Origin: Candidatus Methanoperedens sp.
Lineage (GTDB): Archaea > Halobacteriota > Methanosarcinia > Methanosarcinales > Methanoperedenaceae
Reading direction: 5' to 3'
Length of the DNA: 64,000 nt
Assembly (NCBI GenBank): GCA_027460525.1
Contig: JAPZAS010000032.1
Coordinates: 62,001-126,000, forward strand
Both the position numbers and the translations under genes were made by a program. Below the pieces are notes generated by a model. The model searched no databases, was not told the DNA's origin, and saw only the letters and a program-made list of their open reading frames with translations. This document shows, piece after piece, positions 34,206 through 42,279 of the stretch (position 1 is its first letter; the number at the start of each line of letters is the position of its first letter).

Positions 34206-34352
34206 TTATTTCTTATCAAGCAAGTAGCTGCCGATTACTATTACGATAAGAGCCACTACACTTATCGGTATGCTCTTATCAATTGCTCCTTCCACACCGC
34301 CTATTATTCCCACTGCGTAAAGTACGTAGCCTATTATTTTTTCGTTACTCAT
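34206..34352 (-). CDS. Small two-helix membrane protein
   Basis: 48 residues from ATG 34352 (MSNEKIIGYVLYAVGIIGG), preceded by AGGTGG. Two hydrophobic helices (about 5-20 and 27-44) and a KK end. The upstream extension of the frame runs into tRNA-Lys and is not coding. TATA-like TATATAATTATATTTATAC lies around 34376-34398. Function unknown. Confidence 0.6.
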   Translation of the reverse strand: MSNEKIIGYVLYAVGIIGGVEGAIDKSIPISVVALIVIVIGSYLLDKK

Positions 34353-34441
34353 AAAACCACCTGATATGTATATACGATATATAATTATATTTATACTTTT
34401 TCTTTGGGTAGCACAGGGATTATCCTGTAAGATTCCGAAAG

Positions 34442-34515
34442 CGGGCTGGGAGGGATTTGAACCCACGACCGTCGGATTAAGAGTCCGACGCTCTGCCTGT
34501 CTAAGCTACCAGCCC
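34442..34515 (-). tRNA. tRNA-Lys (anticodon CTT)
   Basis: 74-base cloverleaf: acceptor GGGCTGG/CCAGCCC, anticodon arm GTCGGA-CTCTTAA-TCCGAC giving CTT, T-arm GTGGGTTCAAATCCC. Discriminator is G. CCA not encoded. Confidence 0.95.
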
Positions 34516-34577
34516 AATAGAAAGGGCTTTCCTCTAATCATGCTATCTAAATATATACATTTCGCAGTTACTATACC

Positions 34578-34967
34578 ATGAAAATTGCACGCGATACATT
34601 AAATTTCATACTCGAAGTCTGCAAATCCTCGTATCCAAAAGAGTTTGCCGGCATGCTTTCCGCAGATGGCGATGTCATAACAGACGTCGTGGTCGTCCCC
34701 GGAACCGAATCAACCGATGAGAGCGCGGTAATGCAATTATTCATGCTTCCAAATATACGCACAGTGGGAACGGTGCACAGCCATCCAACAGGCGACACAA
34801 GACCATCAACCGCCGACCTTGAACTGTTCGATGCAAAAGGCCAGATACATATAATTGCAGGGGCGCCTTATACTATCGCAAGCTGGACATGCTACAATAA
34901 AGAGGGAAAACCTGTCAAACTTGAGATAGTCGATTACGAGTTTAAAGAAAACGAAGAGAACTGGTAG
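34578..34967 (+). CDS. JAMM/MPN+ domain metalloprotease
   Basis: 129 residues, a single JAB1/MPN domain. The zinc motif is complete: Glu in KEFAGML (about 22) and HSHPTGDTRPSTADL (H-x-H-x7-S-x2-D). In archaea such proteins act as desampylases that remove SAMP from proteins, or release sulfur-carrier proteins. It stands alone next to tRNA-Lys, convergent with gcvH. Substrate inferred from family only. Confidence 0.9.
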   Translation: MKIARDTLNFILEVCKSSYPKEFAGMLSADGDVITDVVVVPGTESTDESAVMQLFMLPNIRTVGTVHSHPTGDTRPSTADLELFDAKGQIHIIAGAPYTIASWTCYNKEGKPVKLEIVDYEFKENEENW

Positions 34968-35396
34968 TTATTTCTTCTTGCGGGTTTCTATCTCTTTCTT
35001 AAGCCATGGGCCAACATCTTCCCCGTGAACAAGAGTCTTCAGGTCGTCTTTTAAATTGCTGGGCTTAACCTTGATCAGCCAGCCCTCGCCATAGGGGTCT
35101 TTTGCAAGTAGCCCGAGTTCATCCTCGATATTTTCATTGACTCCGGTAACTGTACCTGAGACAGGCATCAGCAGTCCGCCCACCCATTTTGCAGACTCCA
35201 GCGAGCCAAATGCTTCTCCTGCCTCGAATTCATCGTCTTCCATCGGAAGGTCTATGAACTCTATGTTGCCAGCCGCTTTTGCACCATATGCATCCATGCC
35301 AACAGTGACTGAACCATTCTCTTCTACTCTTGCCCATGTGTGATCTTTAGTATAATACAGATCATCTGGAAGGTTATGTCCATCTATTTCCACCAT
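34968..35396 (-). CDS. gcvH: GcvH-family lipoyl-carrier protein
   Basis: 142 residues. The lipoyl-lysine lies in FGSLESAKWVGGLLMPVSG; N-terminal YYTKDHTWARVEENG and GNIEFIDLPMEDDEF are standard GcvH features. GcvH carries the aminomethyl arm in glycine cleavage. None of the P, T or lipoate ligase genes is in the window, but a lipoamide dehydrogenase-like gene lies at 60.4 kb. An alternative role as lipoate-binding protein is possible. Confidence 0.9.
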   Translation of the reverse strand: MVEIDGHNLPDDLYYTKDHTWARVEENGSVTVGMDAYGAKAAGNIEFIDLPMEDDEFEAGEAFGSLESAKWVGGLLMPVSGTVTGVNENIEDELGLLAKDPYGEGWLIKVKPSNLKDDLKTLVHGEDVGPWLKKEIETRKKK

Positions 35397-35437
35397 GTTT
35401 TTGCCTCAGTCAATTGAATACATGGTCATATATAAAC

Positions 35438-35860
35438 TTAATTATCTGCATATCGTTCACGCTCTTTTGCGATTAGTTTTCTGTAGTATTCCGAGGCTTC
35501 TTTTACTTTCATTACCTTGCTCTCGCTAAGCTCGCCTTTTATTTTTACGAGCCATTCGCTGTACGGGTCGCCGTTAATGATGTTGGGGTCTTCCCACAGT
35601 TTTTCATTGACTTCTGTGACTTCTGAATCAAAAGGAATTGATATCTGCGAGACAGCTTTTATGGTTTCATAAGCCACAAGCATGTCCCCTTTCTTAATCG
35701 AATCCCCCACCTGCGGAAGGTCTATGTGTACTATTCCTTTGGAAAGGGATTGCCCGAGTTCTGTAATTCCAATGAGGATTTCCTTATCCTCCTGCTTTAA
35801 CCATACATGGTTCTTGAGGTAATACCTGTCTTCAGGGAACTCAAACTCGTAAGCCTTCAT
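35438..35860 (-). CDS. Second, divergent GcvH-like lipoyl-carrier protein
   Basis: 140 residues from ATG 35860 (MKAYEFEFPEDRYYLKNHVW). Lipoyl-lysine in YETIKAVSQI; KGIVHIDLPQVGDSIKKGD and a Glu-Lys-rich C-terminus. It is a diverged paralogue 41 bases upstream of gcvH on the same strand. Such extra GcvH-like proteins serve as LbpA in the sulfur-oxidising Hdr-like pathway or as sinks for lipoate in other archaea; neither is shown here. The frame extends upstream to 35983, but that part is unlike the family. Confidence 0.8.
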   Translation of the reverse strand: MKAYEFEFPEDRYYLKNHVWLKQEDKEILIGITELGQSLSKGIVHIDLPQVGDSIKKGDMLVAYETIKAVSQISIPFDSEVTEVNEKLWEDPNIINGDPYSEWLVKIKGELSESKVMKVKEASEYYRKLIAKERERYADN

Positions 35861-36044
35861 GCTGCTTAGAATTTGAAGATGGGTATAAAATACTTTTGCA
35901 ATGCTTGTGTGTGCTGCGCCAAAAGATTTATGAACGGACAGACCATAGTTAAAATGTTGTTCGCTTGGGGAAAGTGTATGCAATTCATCCGCTTGCTATT
36001 TCTTTCTCTTTGGACGAATTCCATGTTAAGGAGGTTAGTAAAAT

Positions 36045-36434
36045 ATGGGAGCATATGAAAATACACTTAAAGATATAGAGAAGACACTGGGTATAGTTCC
36101 TGATTTCATGAAGGCTTTGCCGAAAGAAGTCCTTGTCCAGGAATGGCCCCTTTTCAAGAAGTATAACTTTGAAGAGACCGAGATACCAGCCAAGTACAGG
36201 GAACTGATGGGGTTGGCTGTCGCAGCCAATATAAAGTGCCCTTACTGCACGCTTTTCCACAAGGGCGCAGCTATGATGAACGGTGCGACCGAGGAAGAAC
36301 TTGCCGAGACCGCATTCCTTGCCAGCTACACCGCAAGGTGGAGCGCCATTATCCATGCCCAGCACTACGACTATGATACTTTCGCCAGAGAGTTCGAGAA
36401 GATAGGCGAGTATCTGAAGACGGGGGGTGAATAA
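36045..36434 (+). CDS. Carboxymuconolactone decarboxylase/AhpD-like protein
   Basis: 129 residues. The AhpD-type motif is IKCPYCTLFHKGAAM, with CxxC and a downstream His, the proton-relay/thiol site. The family includes peroxidase partners and decarboxylases. Shine-Dalgarno AAGGAGG at 36028-36034. It is followed after 2 bases by a gene of unknown function, and then by a monooxygenase-like ORF, so the three may form a stress operon. Confidence 0.88.
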   Translation: MGAYENTLKDIEKTLGIVPDFMKALPKEVLVQEWPLFKKYNFEETEIPAKYRELMGLAVAANIKCPYCTLFHKGAAMMNGATEEELAETAFLASYTARWSAIIHAQHYDYDTFAREFEKIGEYLKTGGE

Positions 36435-36436
36435 CA

Positions 36437-36844
36437 ATGTTAGGGGAAATGATAGGTGAATTCAAAGGTAAGATAACAGGGTACAGAGTGCTTCCAACCG
36501 AGGGGATGTACCCCAAGGTTGAAACCTCGGTACAGATGAGCGGAAAGCTTCTTGGAGTGGATGCGACCAATTTAGTAACGTACATGTCTGTCATGAGACC
36601 CGGAGGAGGGCTCTACGGGGAGGGACAGGGAGTAATAATGACCAAGGACGGAGAAAACCTAACCTGGATAGGACATGGAGTTGGAAGGTTCACGGGGCGT
36701 GGCTCTGCTGTTAGCTTCCGGGGAGATAATTACTTACAGACAGCATCTGCGAAATTAGCGCGCCTCAATAATGTTGCCGTTATCTTCGAATATGAAGCCG
36801 ATGAGAACGGGAATACGCACGCGAAATTCTGGGAATGGAAGTAA
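36437..36844 (+). CDS. Beta-rich protein of unknown function
   Basis: 135 residues from 36437; a second Met at 36449 is possible. A repeated beta pattern (MIGEFKGKITGYRVLP, VQMSGKLLGVDATNLVTY, GEGQGVIMTKDGENLTWIGHG) suggests a single-domain beta barrel of the kind seen in small-ligand-binding proteins. In an apparent operon with the AhpD-like gene (2-base gap). I recognise the type but cannot give a family name with confidence. Confidence 0.65.
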   Translation: MLGEMIGEFKGKITGYRVLPTEGMYPKVETSVQMSGKLLGVDATNLVTYMSVMRPGGGLYGEGQGVIMTKDGENLTWIGHGVGRFTGRGSAVSFRGDNYLQTASAKLARLNNVAVIFEYEADENGNTHAKFWEWK

Positions 36845-36848
36845 TACC

Positions 36849-37134
36849 ATGCCGTACCTGCTTATCCGGCATAAAGTCAAGGACTTTTGACAAGTGGAAG
36901 CCTGTGTTCGATGAGCACGGCTCTGCCCGCAAAACTTACGGTTCCAGAGGAGGGCGTCTCTTCCGAAATGCAGATGACCCGAACGAGACAGTGATAATCT
37001 TTAAGTGGGACAGCCTTGATAAAGCCAGGAAGTTCGTCAAATCCGAGGACACGAAAAAGGCGATGCAGAGGGCTGGTGTTGCCGACAAGCCTGACGTGTA
37101 CTTCCTCGATGAGGTTGAAAAAGTGCCTGTATAA
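36849..37134 (+). pseudogene. Small antibiotic-monooxygenase/cyclase-like protein, frameshifted at 36885-36888
   Basis: From ATG 36849 the frame reads MPYLLIRHKVKDF and then stops at once. Removing one T from the TTTT run (36885-36888) gives a continuous DKWKPVFDEHGSARKTYGS, SRGGRLFRNADDPNETVI and KPDVYFLDEVE to 37134, a typical dimeric alpha-beta barrel protein of about 95 residues. The 99-residue frame that begins at 36838 covers only the downstream part correctly. Either a recent frameshift or a sequencing error in the T run. The rest of the gene is intact, so it may be functional in the population. Confidence 0.7.
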
Positions 37135-37186
37135 AAAATCATTGCTATCGGATATCTTTATCATATCTTCGGGTTGATATGAATCG

Positions 37187-37837
37187 ATGCTCAAGGCAGT
37201 GATTTTCGATATGGATGGCGTACTTGTGGATTCCATGCCATATCATGCGGACGCGTGGATAGTCGTGTTTGCCGAGGCAGGCATCCATATCAGAAGGCAG
37301 GATATCTATGGCCTTGAAGGTTCAAATCATGAAGGAATAATCAGGCTGGTATTTGAGAAGGCTGGGAGGACTCCGGAGCCTGAGGATTTTTACGTGCTTG
37401 CAAAGAAAAAAAGGGAGATTTTTGCAAGGATAAATAAAATGGAGGTGTTTGAAGGAATATACGAGTGCTTGAATTTCCTGAAAAATAGGTGTCTCCTCGG
37501 AGTTGTTTCGGGTTCGGATATGGGGGTTGTCATGGAGATAATCGCGCGATTTTTCCCGGACAGGTTTAGCGCCATAGTTACTGGAAATGATGTTACTGCG
37601 GGAAAGCCGTCACCTGAACCCTACCTGAAAGCTGTCAGGATGGTTGGAATAAGCAACGATGAGTGTATAGTAATCGAGAATTCGCCGCTTGGGGTGGAAT
37701 CGGCAAAGAGGGCAGGCTTATTCTGCATAGCAATCCCGACATACGTGGAAGCGCAGAGGTTGAAGGATGCAGATGTTGTGCTTGAAAAGCATAATATGCT
37801 GAAGGAATATCTAGGGCATCTGTTCTTTGGGCAATAA
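37187..37837 (+). CDS. HAD-superfamily phosphatase (beta-phosphoglucomutase-like)
   Basis: 216 residues. Motif I FDMDGVLVDSM, a helical cap (about 15-80), motif II VSGSD, motif III AGKPSPEPY and motif IV IENSPLGVESAKRAG. These are the family's catalytic Asp and Mg-binding sites. Probably hydrolyses or isomerises a sugar phosphate; the substrate is not determined. Confidence 0.9.
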   Translation: MLKAVIFDMDGVLVDSMPYHADAWIVVFAEAGIHIRRQDIYGLEGSNHEGIIRLVFEKAGRTPEPEDFYVLAKKKREIFARINKMEVFEGIYECLNFLKNRCLLGVVSGSDMGVVMEIIARFFPDRFSAIVTGNDVTAGKPSPEPYLKAVRMVGISNDECIVIENSPLGVESAKRAGLFCIAIPTYVEAQRLKDADVVLEKHNMLKEYLGHLFFGQ

Positions 37838-37854
37838 GGATTGTTTTTAGAAAT

Positions 37855-37905
37855 ACAACCAAAAAAGGTTGTTTTTTAATTTACAACCAAAAAAGGTTGT
37901 TTTTA
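37855..37905 (+). terminator. Two tandem hairpin-T terminators
   Basis: ACAACCAAAAAAGGTTGTTTTT occurs at 37855-37876 and again at 37883-37904. Each is a 6-bp stem ACAACC/GGTTGT with a 6-base A loop, followed by a T run. They close the HAD gene or the gene set left of it. Confidence 0.7.
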
Positions 37906-38026
37906 TATAGGGGTCACTTATTCAATAATGATAGGATTGCTAGTAAAAATCCTTATAGCGATAATCTGAGCCCACTGGAATTATTTATTAACCGCCACTG
38001 CCATTTAAGAGTTTGAGGAAAGAATT

Positions 38027-38323
38027 ATGGAATCCGTTTATTTCTATGAAGACAAGGTAAGCAACGACGTTGCAAAAGTATTAGAGGACGATTTTTTCAA
38101 GCGCATCGGCTATACCGTCAGGGAGTGCAGGCTCATGGGCTCAGAACGCAAGGGTTATTTTCTTTTTATCAAAGCCAATTCTGAAAACATCGACCGCGCC
38201 GAGGGAAAACTTGAGGGATGCGGTCTTGAAAAACTCATGGGCGAGGAAAAGAAAATAGTTACAGCCGCATTTATCGCAGAAGAGGAGAACGCTGCAAGCG
38301 GCATGGGAATGATTTTCGGTTAG
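38027..38323 (+). CDS. Small protein of unknown function
   Basis: 98 residues: MESVYFYEDKVSNDVAKVLE, then FLFIKANSENIDRAEGKLEG, ending GMGMIFG. The alpha/beta pattern with a beta-alpha-beta-like centre resembles a small ligand-binding or regulatory domain. It stands alone and its stop overlaps that of the convergent dehydrogenase gene by 4 bases. I do not recognise the family. Confidence 0.55.
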   Translation: MESVYFYEDKVSNDVAKVLEDDFFKRIGYTVRECRLMGSERKGYFLFIKANSENIDRAEGKLEGCGLEKLMGEEKKIVTAAFIAEEENAASGMGMIFG

Positions 38324-39330
38324 AGCTTTCCGATAATCGCATTCACCATCTCGCTTGACCCTGCGCTGCCGCCCAGGTCGTAGGTCACGTATTTACCCTC
38401 AGATATTACTTTCTCCGTGGCTTCAAAGATGGCTTTTGAATTCTCGTGCTCTCCCAGGTAATCGAGCAGCCATGCGCCTGCAAGTACGGTAGCCACGGGA
38501 TTTACTTTATCCTGTCCTGCATACTTTGGCGCCGAGCCGTGCGCAGGCTCGAACATGGCATATTTATCCCCTATATTTGCCGAGTAAATGAGTCCGATGC
38601 TGCCCACAAGCGCAGAGCACTCCTCGCTCAGAATATCCATGAAAAGATTGGTTGAAAGGAGGATTTTCTGGTTGAAAATCTGCGGGTTCTTGATCAACTG
38701 CTGCGCGATATTGTCGATATGGTATTCCTCCAATTCTATGGGATAATTCTCGCCAACCTTCCTGACTTCCTCGATAAATGTCCCGTCCGTCTGCTTCAGT
38801 ATATTGCTCTTATGTATTGCAACAACGCTCTTCCAGTCGCGGCGTGCCGCCTCTTCAAACGCGTAGCGCGCCACGTTCCTGCACGCTGAGCGCGTGATCT
38901 TTCTTATCGAGATAAAAACATCATCCGTCAACTGGATCTCCTTGGCAAAATAGAACCCTTCCGTGCCTTCCCTCACGCATACGAAATCAACATCTCCAAG
39001 GGGTTTTGAGGTGCTTGGAAAGGATTTTATCGGTCTTACGTTGGCATAAAGATTGAACTTCTGGCGGATTGAAACCGCCACGCTCTTCGGTGAACCCGCG
39101 CCCCCCGGCGTAGTGGTCGGACCTTTAAAAGCAGCATCTGTACTGCCCAGTATTTCCCAGGTCTCATCGGGAATAAGCGAATCCCCGCCGTGCTCTTCCC
39201 ACCACTGCGCACCCGCCTCGCATACGATGAATTCGACATCCGTGCCGATTGCTTCCATTACCCGAAGTACATTATCAACAAGCTCTGGACCTACCCCATC
39301 GCCTTTAATGACCGCTGCCTTCTTGCTCAT
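38320..39330 (-). CDS. Isocitrate/isopropylmalate dehydrogenase-family beta-decarboxylating dehydrogenase
   Basis: 336 residues. IKGDGVGPELVDNVLRVME (N-terminal), SIRQKFNLYANVRPIKSFP (substrate Ser and Arg residues), CVREGTEGFYF, and HGSAPKYAGQDKVNP (coenzyme-binding). The SPKSVAVSIRQ region and length fit the NAD(P)-isocitrate or homoisocitrate type better than LeuB. It would give 2-oxoglutarate in an incomplete TCA branch or serve coenzyme B synthesis. Its start overlaps the stop of the upstream toroid gene by 4 bases. Confidence 0.85.
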   Translation of the reverse strand: MSKKAAVIKGDGVGPELVDNVLRVMEAIGTDVEFIVCEAGAQWWEEHGGDSLIPDETWEILGSTDAAFKGPTTTPGGAGSPKSVAVSIRQKFNLYANVRPIKSFPSTSKPLGDVDFVCVREGTEGFYFAKEIQLTDDVFISIRKITRSACRNVARYAFEEAARRDWKSVVAIHKSNILKQTDGTFIEEVRKVGENYPIELEEYHIDNIAQQLIKNPQIFNQKILLSTNLFMDILSEECSALVGSIGLIYSANIGDKYAMFEPAHGSAPKYAGQDKVNPVATVLAGAWLLDYLGEHENSKAIFEATEKVISEGKYVTYDLGGSAGSSEMVNAIIGKL

Positions 39331-40064
39331 AATTTTCCTTTTGCCTCCTCATAGACCATATCGCTATTAAATTTATCCAGATACATCCTCAGCGAAATTA
39401 ACGAAAGCGAGGTTGAAGTGACATTCCCCCAATTGCCATTTTCCTGTTTTTCCAGGAGCCACTGAATTGAAGGCAGGATATCCTCTTCACCTGCCAGAAT
39501 CAATGCCTGTATCGCAAGGTTGCTTGTGGCGATATGAGTCCATCCTCCTGACTTCCTTTTTGAGAGGAGCCACCGTGAGCGGCTTTTTATGAATTCGATG
39601 TATTTATTTCTATCTTGTTTCAGGAGAGCTGTGATGATGAGCGATGTCGTCCCCGCATATTCCCACTTTTCCCCGTAATTGCTCAAAAGCCACCTGCACC
39701 CCGATTCATTTTTCACGCTGAAATCCCCGAGAGCTATCAGGGCATAGGCTGTATCAATCTCGTTGTTGCTCCAGTTATCGTTTTTTTGCTGTTTAAGTAT
39801 CCACTGGATTGTTCTGGATTGTTTTACCCCGCATCCGGCCAGCGCACTGCATGCCCTTGCGGTATCAAGAAGAGACGAATCAGTTTCCCAGAACCCATCT
39901 TTTCTTTTTGATTGCAATAATTCAATTAACTCATGTGCGGGTTCATTCCACAAGGACAATGCCCCAAGTGCGCGGGATATATCCTTTACTGAAACAGGCT
40001 TTTGTTTTTTCAACCAATCCAAACCGCGCAGCGCTGCATTGTTTATAGCTTTTTCCTGGATCAT
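39327..40064 (-). CDS. Prenyltransferase/squalene cyclase-like alpha-alpha toroid protein
   Basis: 245 residues from ATG 40064 (MIQEKAINNAALRGLDWL). Repeats of about 45 residues, each with a W-L-L-x(4-5)-G-x-W core: SKRKDGFWETDSSL, KQQKNDNWSNNEIDTA, SNYGEKWEYAGTTS, SKRKSGGWTHIATSN and EKQENGNWGNVTSTS. These are the QW-like motifs of squalene-hopene cyclase and prenyltransferase barrels. The catalytic DxDD motif is not seen and the protein is short, so it is probably a structural or binding toroid. Coupled to the downstream dehydrogenase. Confidence 0.75.
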   Translation of the reverse strand: MIQEKAINNAALRGLDWLKKQKPVSVKDISRALGALSLWNEPAHELIELLQSKRKDGFWETDSSLLDTARACSALAGCGVKQSRTIQWILKQQKNDNWSNNEIDTAYALIALGDFSVKNESGCRWLLSNYGEKWEYAGTTSLIITALLKQDRNKYIEFIKSRSRWLLSKRKSGGWTHIATSNLAIQALILAGEEDILPSIQWLLEKQENGNWGNVTSTSLSLISLRMYLDKFNSDMVYEEAKGKL

Positions 40065-40127
40065 GATTCTGCTCTCTACCACATGATTAGATAGTTTTAA
40101 TAGCATTCGGATAAGTATAACGATGCC

Positions 40128-40323
40128 GGGGCTGTGGCCTAGTCCGGCATGGCGACGGGCTCCAGCGGAAAACCGGTTAATCCGGGTGTTATGATGAGCA
40201 ACGGGTCTGCTGAGCAAGCCTGACGAGGTAAGCGATGATGAGCCGTTGGAGCACTGAACATGTGCTGCTCATGGCGTTTTCGGAGAGACCCGTCGATCGT
40301 GAGTTCAAATCTCACCAGCCCCA
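40128..40323 (+). tRNA. tRNA-Trp (anticodon CCA) with 122-base intron
   Basis: Exon 1 40128-40165 and exon 2 40288-40323. Acceptor GGGGCTG/CAGCCCC, discriminator A. Anticodon stem ACGGG/CCCGT with loop CTCCAGA; the intron falls after position 37, as is usual for archaeal tRNA-Trp. T-arm GTGAGTTCAAATCTCAC. Exact exon ends inferred from the cloverleaf. Confidence 0.93.
40166..40287 (+). ncRNA. Box C/D guide RNA in the tRNA-Trp intron
   Basis: C box ATGATGA 40191-40197, D' CTGA 40210-40213, C' ATGATGA 40235-40241, D CTGA 40254-40257. By the N+5 rule the D guide (40242-40253) pairs with the anticodon region and targets C34 of the same tRNA; the D' guide pairs across the exon 2 junction (40286-40293) and targets position 39. 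This is the same arrangement known from Haloferax tRNA-Trp. Confidence 0.9.
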
Positions 40324-40587
40324 TACAACAAAGGTTCAAATCGCTTTTTAGAGGCATTAATTTCAATCGCTCTCTGAGGACTTAAGGAATAGAGCGGAGA
40401 GTGAATAAGAGCGTGGAGATGCACCTATCATGCATGAAGTCAAAATGGGTGAAGGAGGTCACTGAGAGAATCATCTGCGTCGATGCCTATTCGCTCACGC
40501 CATATTATCTTAAGTCCGCGCTGCCAGCTAGCAGTAATGCCGGCATAGTTATTACAACCGCTATTCTGAGGGCAAGTCTTCCCACGC

Positions 40588-41049
40588 TCACCGGGCACCT
40601 TTCTGCGGCATGGGCAGAGGCGGCACGATCCCCGGCTCCGTCTCCTTTTCGAACTCGTGGTCCTCCCACATATCGTATGCAATCGCGACCGCGGCTGCCT
40701 GGGTGATGATCGCGAAGGCGGTGACGACATGGAAGAAAAGGATGAGCCCGTAAATCGAGACATTGATGAGCGGGATGACCGCTGCCTTGCCGACGTCAAA
40801 GAAGAGCAGTACCCCGAGGATGGCCGCCACCACTGAAAGGTTGAAACTCACCTGCACGATGCGTTTCACCCGGCCCGGGACGCGGGTCTTCCGAATCCCG
40901 GAGAAGTTGTAGAATGCGAGACCTATGATGGCGATCCCGAGAACAATGTGAAGATAAATCAGAACCGACGAGCCTCCAGGGGTCATAGCGAGGAGGAACT
41001 CGATGAGCACAATCCAGATCATCGCGTATAGAGCCACCCATAGCTTCAT
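40588..41049 (-). CDS. Four-helix membrane protein, unknown function
   Basis: 153 residues, G+C-richer than its surroundings. Helices near 5-22, 28-48, 70-92 and 98-135. His residues lie inside or at the ends of helices 2 and 4 (IYLHIVLG and FFHVVTAF), a spacing that could hold heme, and the C-terminus is acidic then proline-rich. It precedes the DipZ-like and CcdA genes on the same strand. A di-heme quinol-type or redox membrane protein is possible. No family recognised. Confidence 0.6.
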   Translation of the reverse strand: MKLWVALYAMIWIVLIEFLLAMTPGGSSVLIYLHIVLGIAIIGLAFYNFSGIRKTRVPGRVKRIVQVSFNLSVVAAILGVLLFFDVGKAAVIPLINVSIYGLILFFHVVTAFAIITQAAAVAIAYDMWEDHEFEKETEPGIVPPLPMPQKGAR

Positions 41050-41112
41050 CCAAACCCACCTCGGGGATTGAGGGCACGTCCTCCATGAAATTTATCAGAT
41101 GCCATTTTTTCA

Positions 41113-42279
41113 CTATCCAAAAGTAAAAGTGAATGCCTGAAGACCGGGATTTTCCACAATGATCTCAAGCGTATGCTCGCCATAACCTGCAGGGTCTTCA
41201 ATGAGTTTATAAAGATGAGGTTCACTCACATTAACGATGCTTAAACCGTTTTTCATCACAACATCTCCCCCGGCTTCATCACCCAGCGGCTTTCCATCCC
41301 GGAAAACCTGGATTGTCGCGCCGTCTTTTGCGCTTGCCACAAAATAAACACTCTTTGCGCTATAGCGGAAAATAATCTTTGCCAGGGAATTTTCATTTTC
41401 AGCAAATTGATCCTGGAAATTCCAGCCGCCCACAAGATAGAGGATATTTGTTTTAACCTCCATCGGTTCAGAAAGGTTTTGAATTCCAACCGTGTTTAAT
41501 TTTCCATTGCCCAGATAAACATTCCTGCCAGCGCCGAAATAAACCTCAGGGCTTCCTACTTTTGTAAAATCAACATTCATAGCGCCTGCTGGTTTTGAAA
41601 TTTCTGTGGTTACACTTTCATTTATCTTTAAAACCGCCATCCGCTCATTTAAAAGTTCCTGGATCTTCTGCTCGGTTTCATCGTATGCCCCCTCGCCAAT
41701 GTGGTCATACACTATGAAACCATCTATGTCGATGAGATATTTATGGGGCCAGTAGAGATTGTTGTATGCAGTCCATGTTGAATAGCTATTATCCAGAACA
41801 ACCGGATACTTAACACCAAATTTTTGAACTGCAGCCTGGACATTTTCATATTTTTGCTCAAAAAGGAACTCCGGGGTGTGCACACCGATAATAACAAGCC
41901 CTTTGTCCTTGTACTTTTCATACCAGCTATTGAGATAGGGTATGGTTCGCTGGCAGTTAATGCAGCTATAGGTCCAGAAATCAATAAGTATTACCTTCTT
42001 TCCAACCAGCTCCGACACCGTGATTTTATCGGTGTTGATGTAACCTGAGGGATTTACGATTTCCTTGGCGAGCGGATATTTTGCCAATTTTTCTTTATTC
42101 AGAGGTCTGACTTCTTCCTGTGTGATATTCGAAGAGTTGATCCCGGCTGCCACTGATACGTTGGGCTTGATCTGTGCTTCTTGTGGTGATATCCTCACAG
42201 GTTTCAGGGACTCCAAATAAAGGATTGCTGAAGCAATCGCAATGAGGACAAGGATAAGGGTGATTGTTTTTGCTTTCAT
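41113..42279 (-). CDS. DipZ/TlpA-like exported thioredoxin-fold protein
   Basis: 388 residues. N-terminal signal anchor (about 5-25), linker, then a thioredoxin domain with YSCINCQRTIPYLNSW (CxxC, about 108-111) and PHKYLIDIDGFI; the C-terminal 180 residues form a beta-rich domain as in the C-terminus of DipZ-type proteins, ending NPGLQAFTFTFG. It keeps heme-site Cys reduced or isomerises disulfides outside the membrane. The ATG overlaps the stop of ccdA by 4 bases. A relic of the same 3' end occurs at 59184-59232. Confidence 0.88.
   Translation of the reverse strand: MKAKTITLILVLIAIASAILYLESLKPVRISPQEAQIKPNVSVAAGINSSNITQEEVRPLNKEKLAKYPLAKEIVNPSGYINTDKITVSELVGKKVILIDFWTYSCINCQRTIPYLNSWYEKYKDKGLVIIGVHTPEFLFEQKYENVQAAVQKFGVKYPVVLDNSYSTWTAYNNLYWPHKYLIDIDGFIVYDHIGEGAYDETEQKIQELLNERMAVLKINESVTTEISKPAGAMNVDFTKVGSPEVYFGAGRNVYLGNGKLNTVGIQNLSEPMEVKTNILYLVGGWNFQDQFAENENSLAKIIFRYSAKSVYFVASAKDGATIQVFRDGKPLGDEAGGDVVMKNGLSIVNVSEPHLYKLIEDPAGYGEHTLEIIVENPGLQAFTFTFG

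Noticed and set aside
37855-37905. Tandem repeat as possible start of a CRISPR array
   Set aside because: Only two units with 6-base spacing, each a hairpin with a T run: terminators fit better.
40324-40587. Plus-strand ORF after tRNA-Trp
   Set aside because: It overlaps the complement of the GC-rich membrane protein gene and shows no family pattern.
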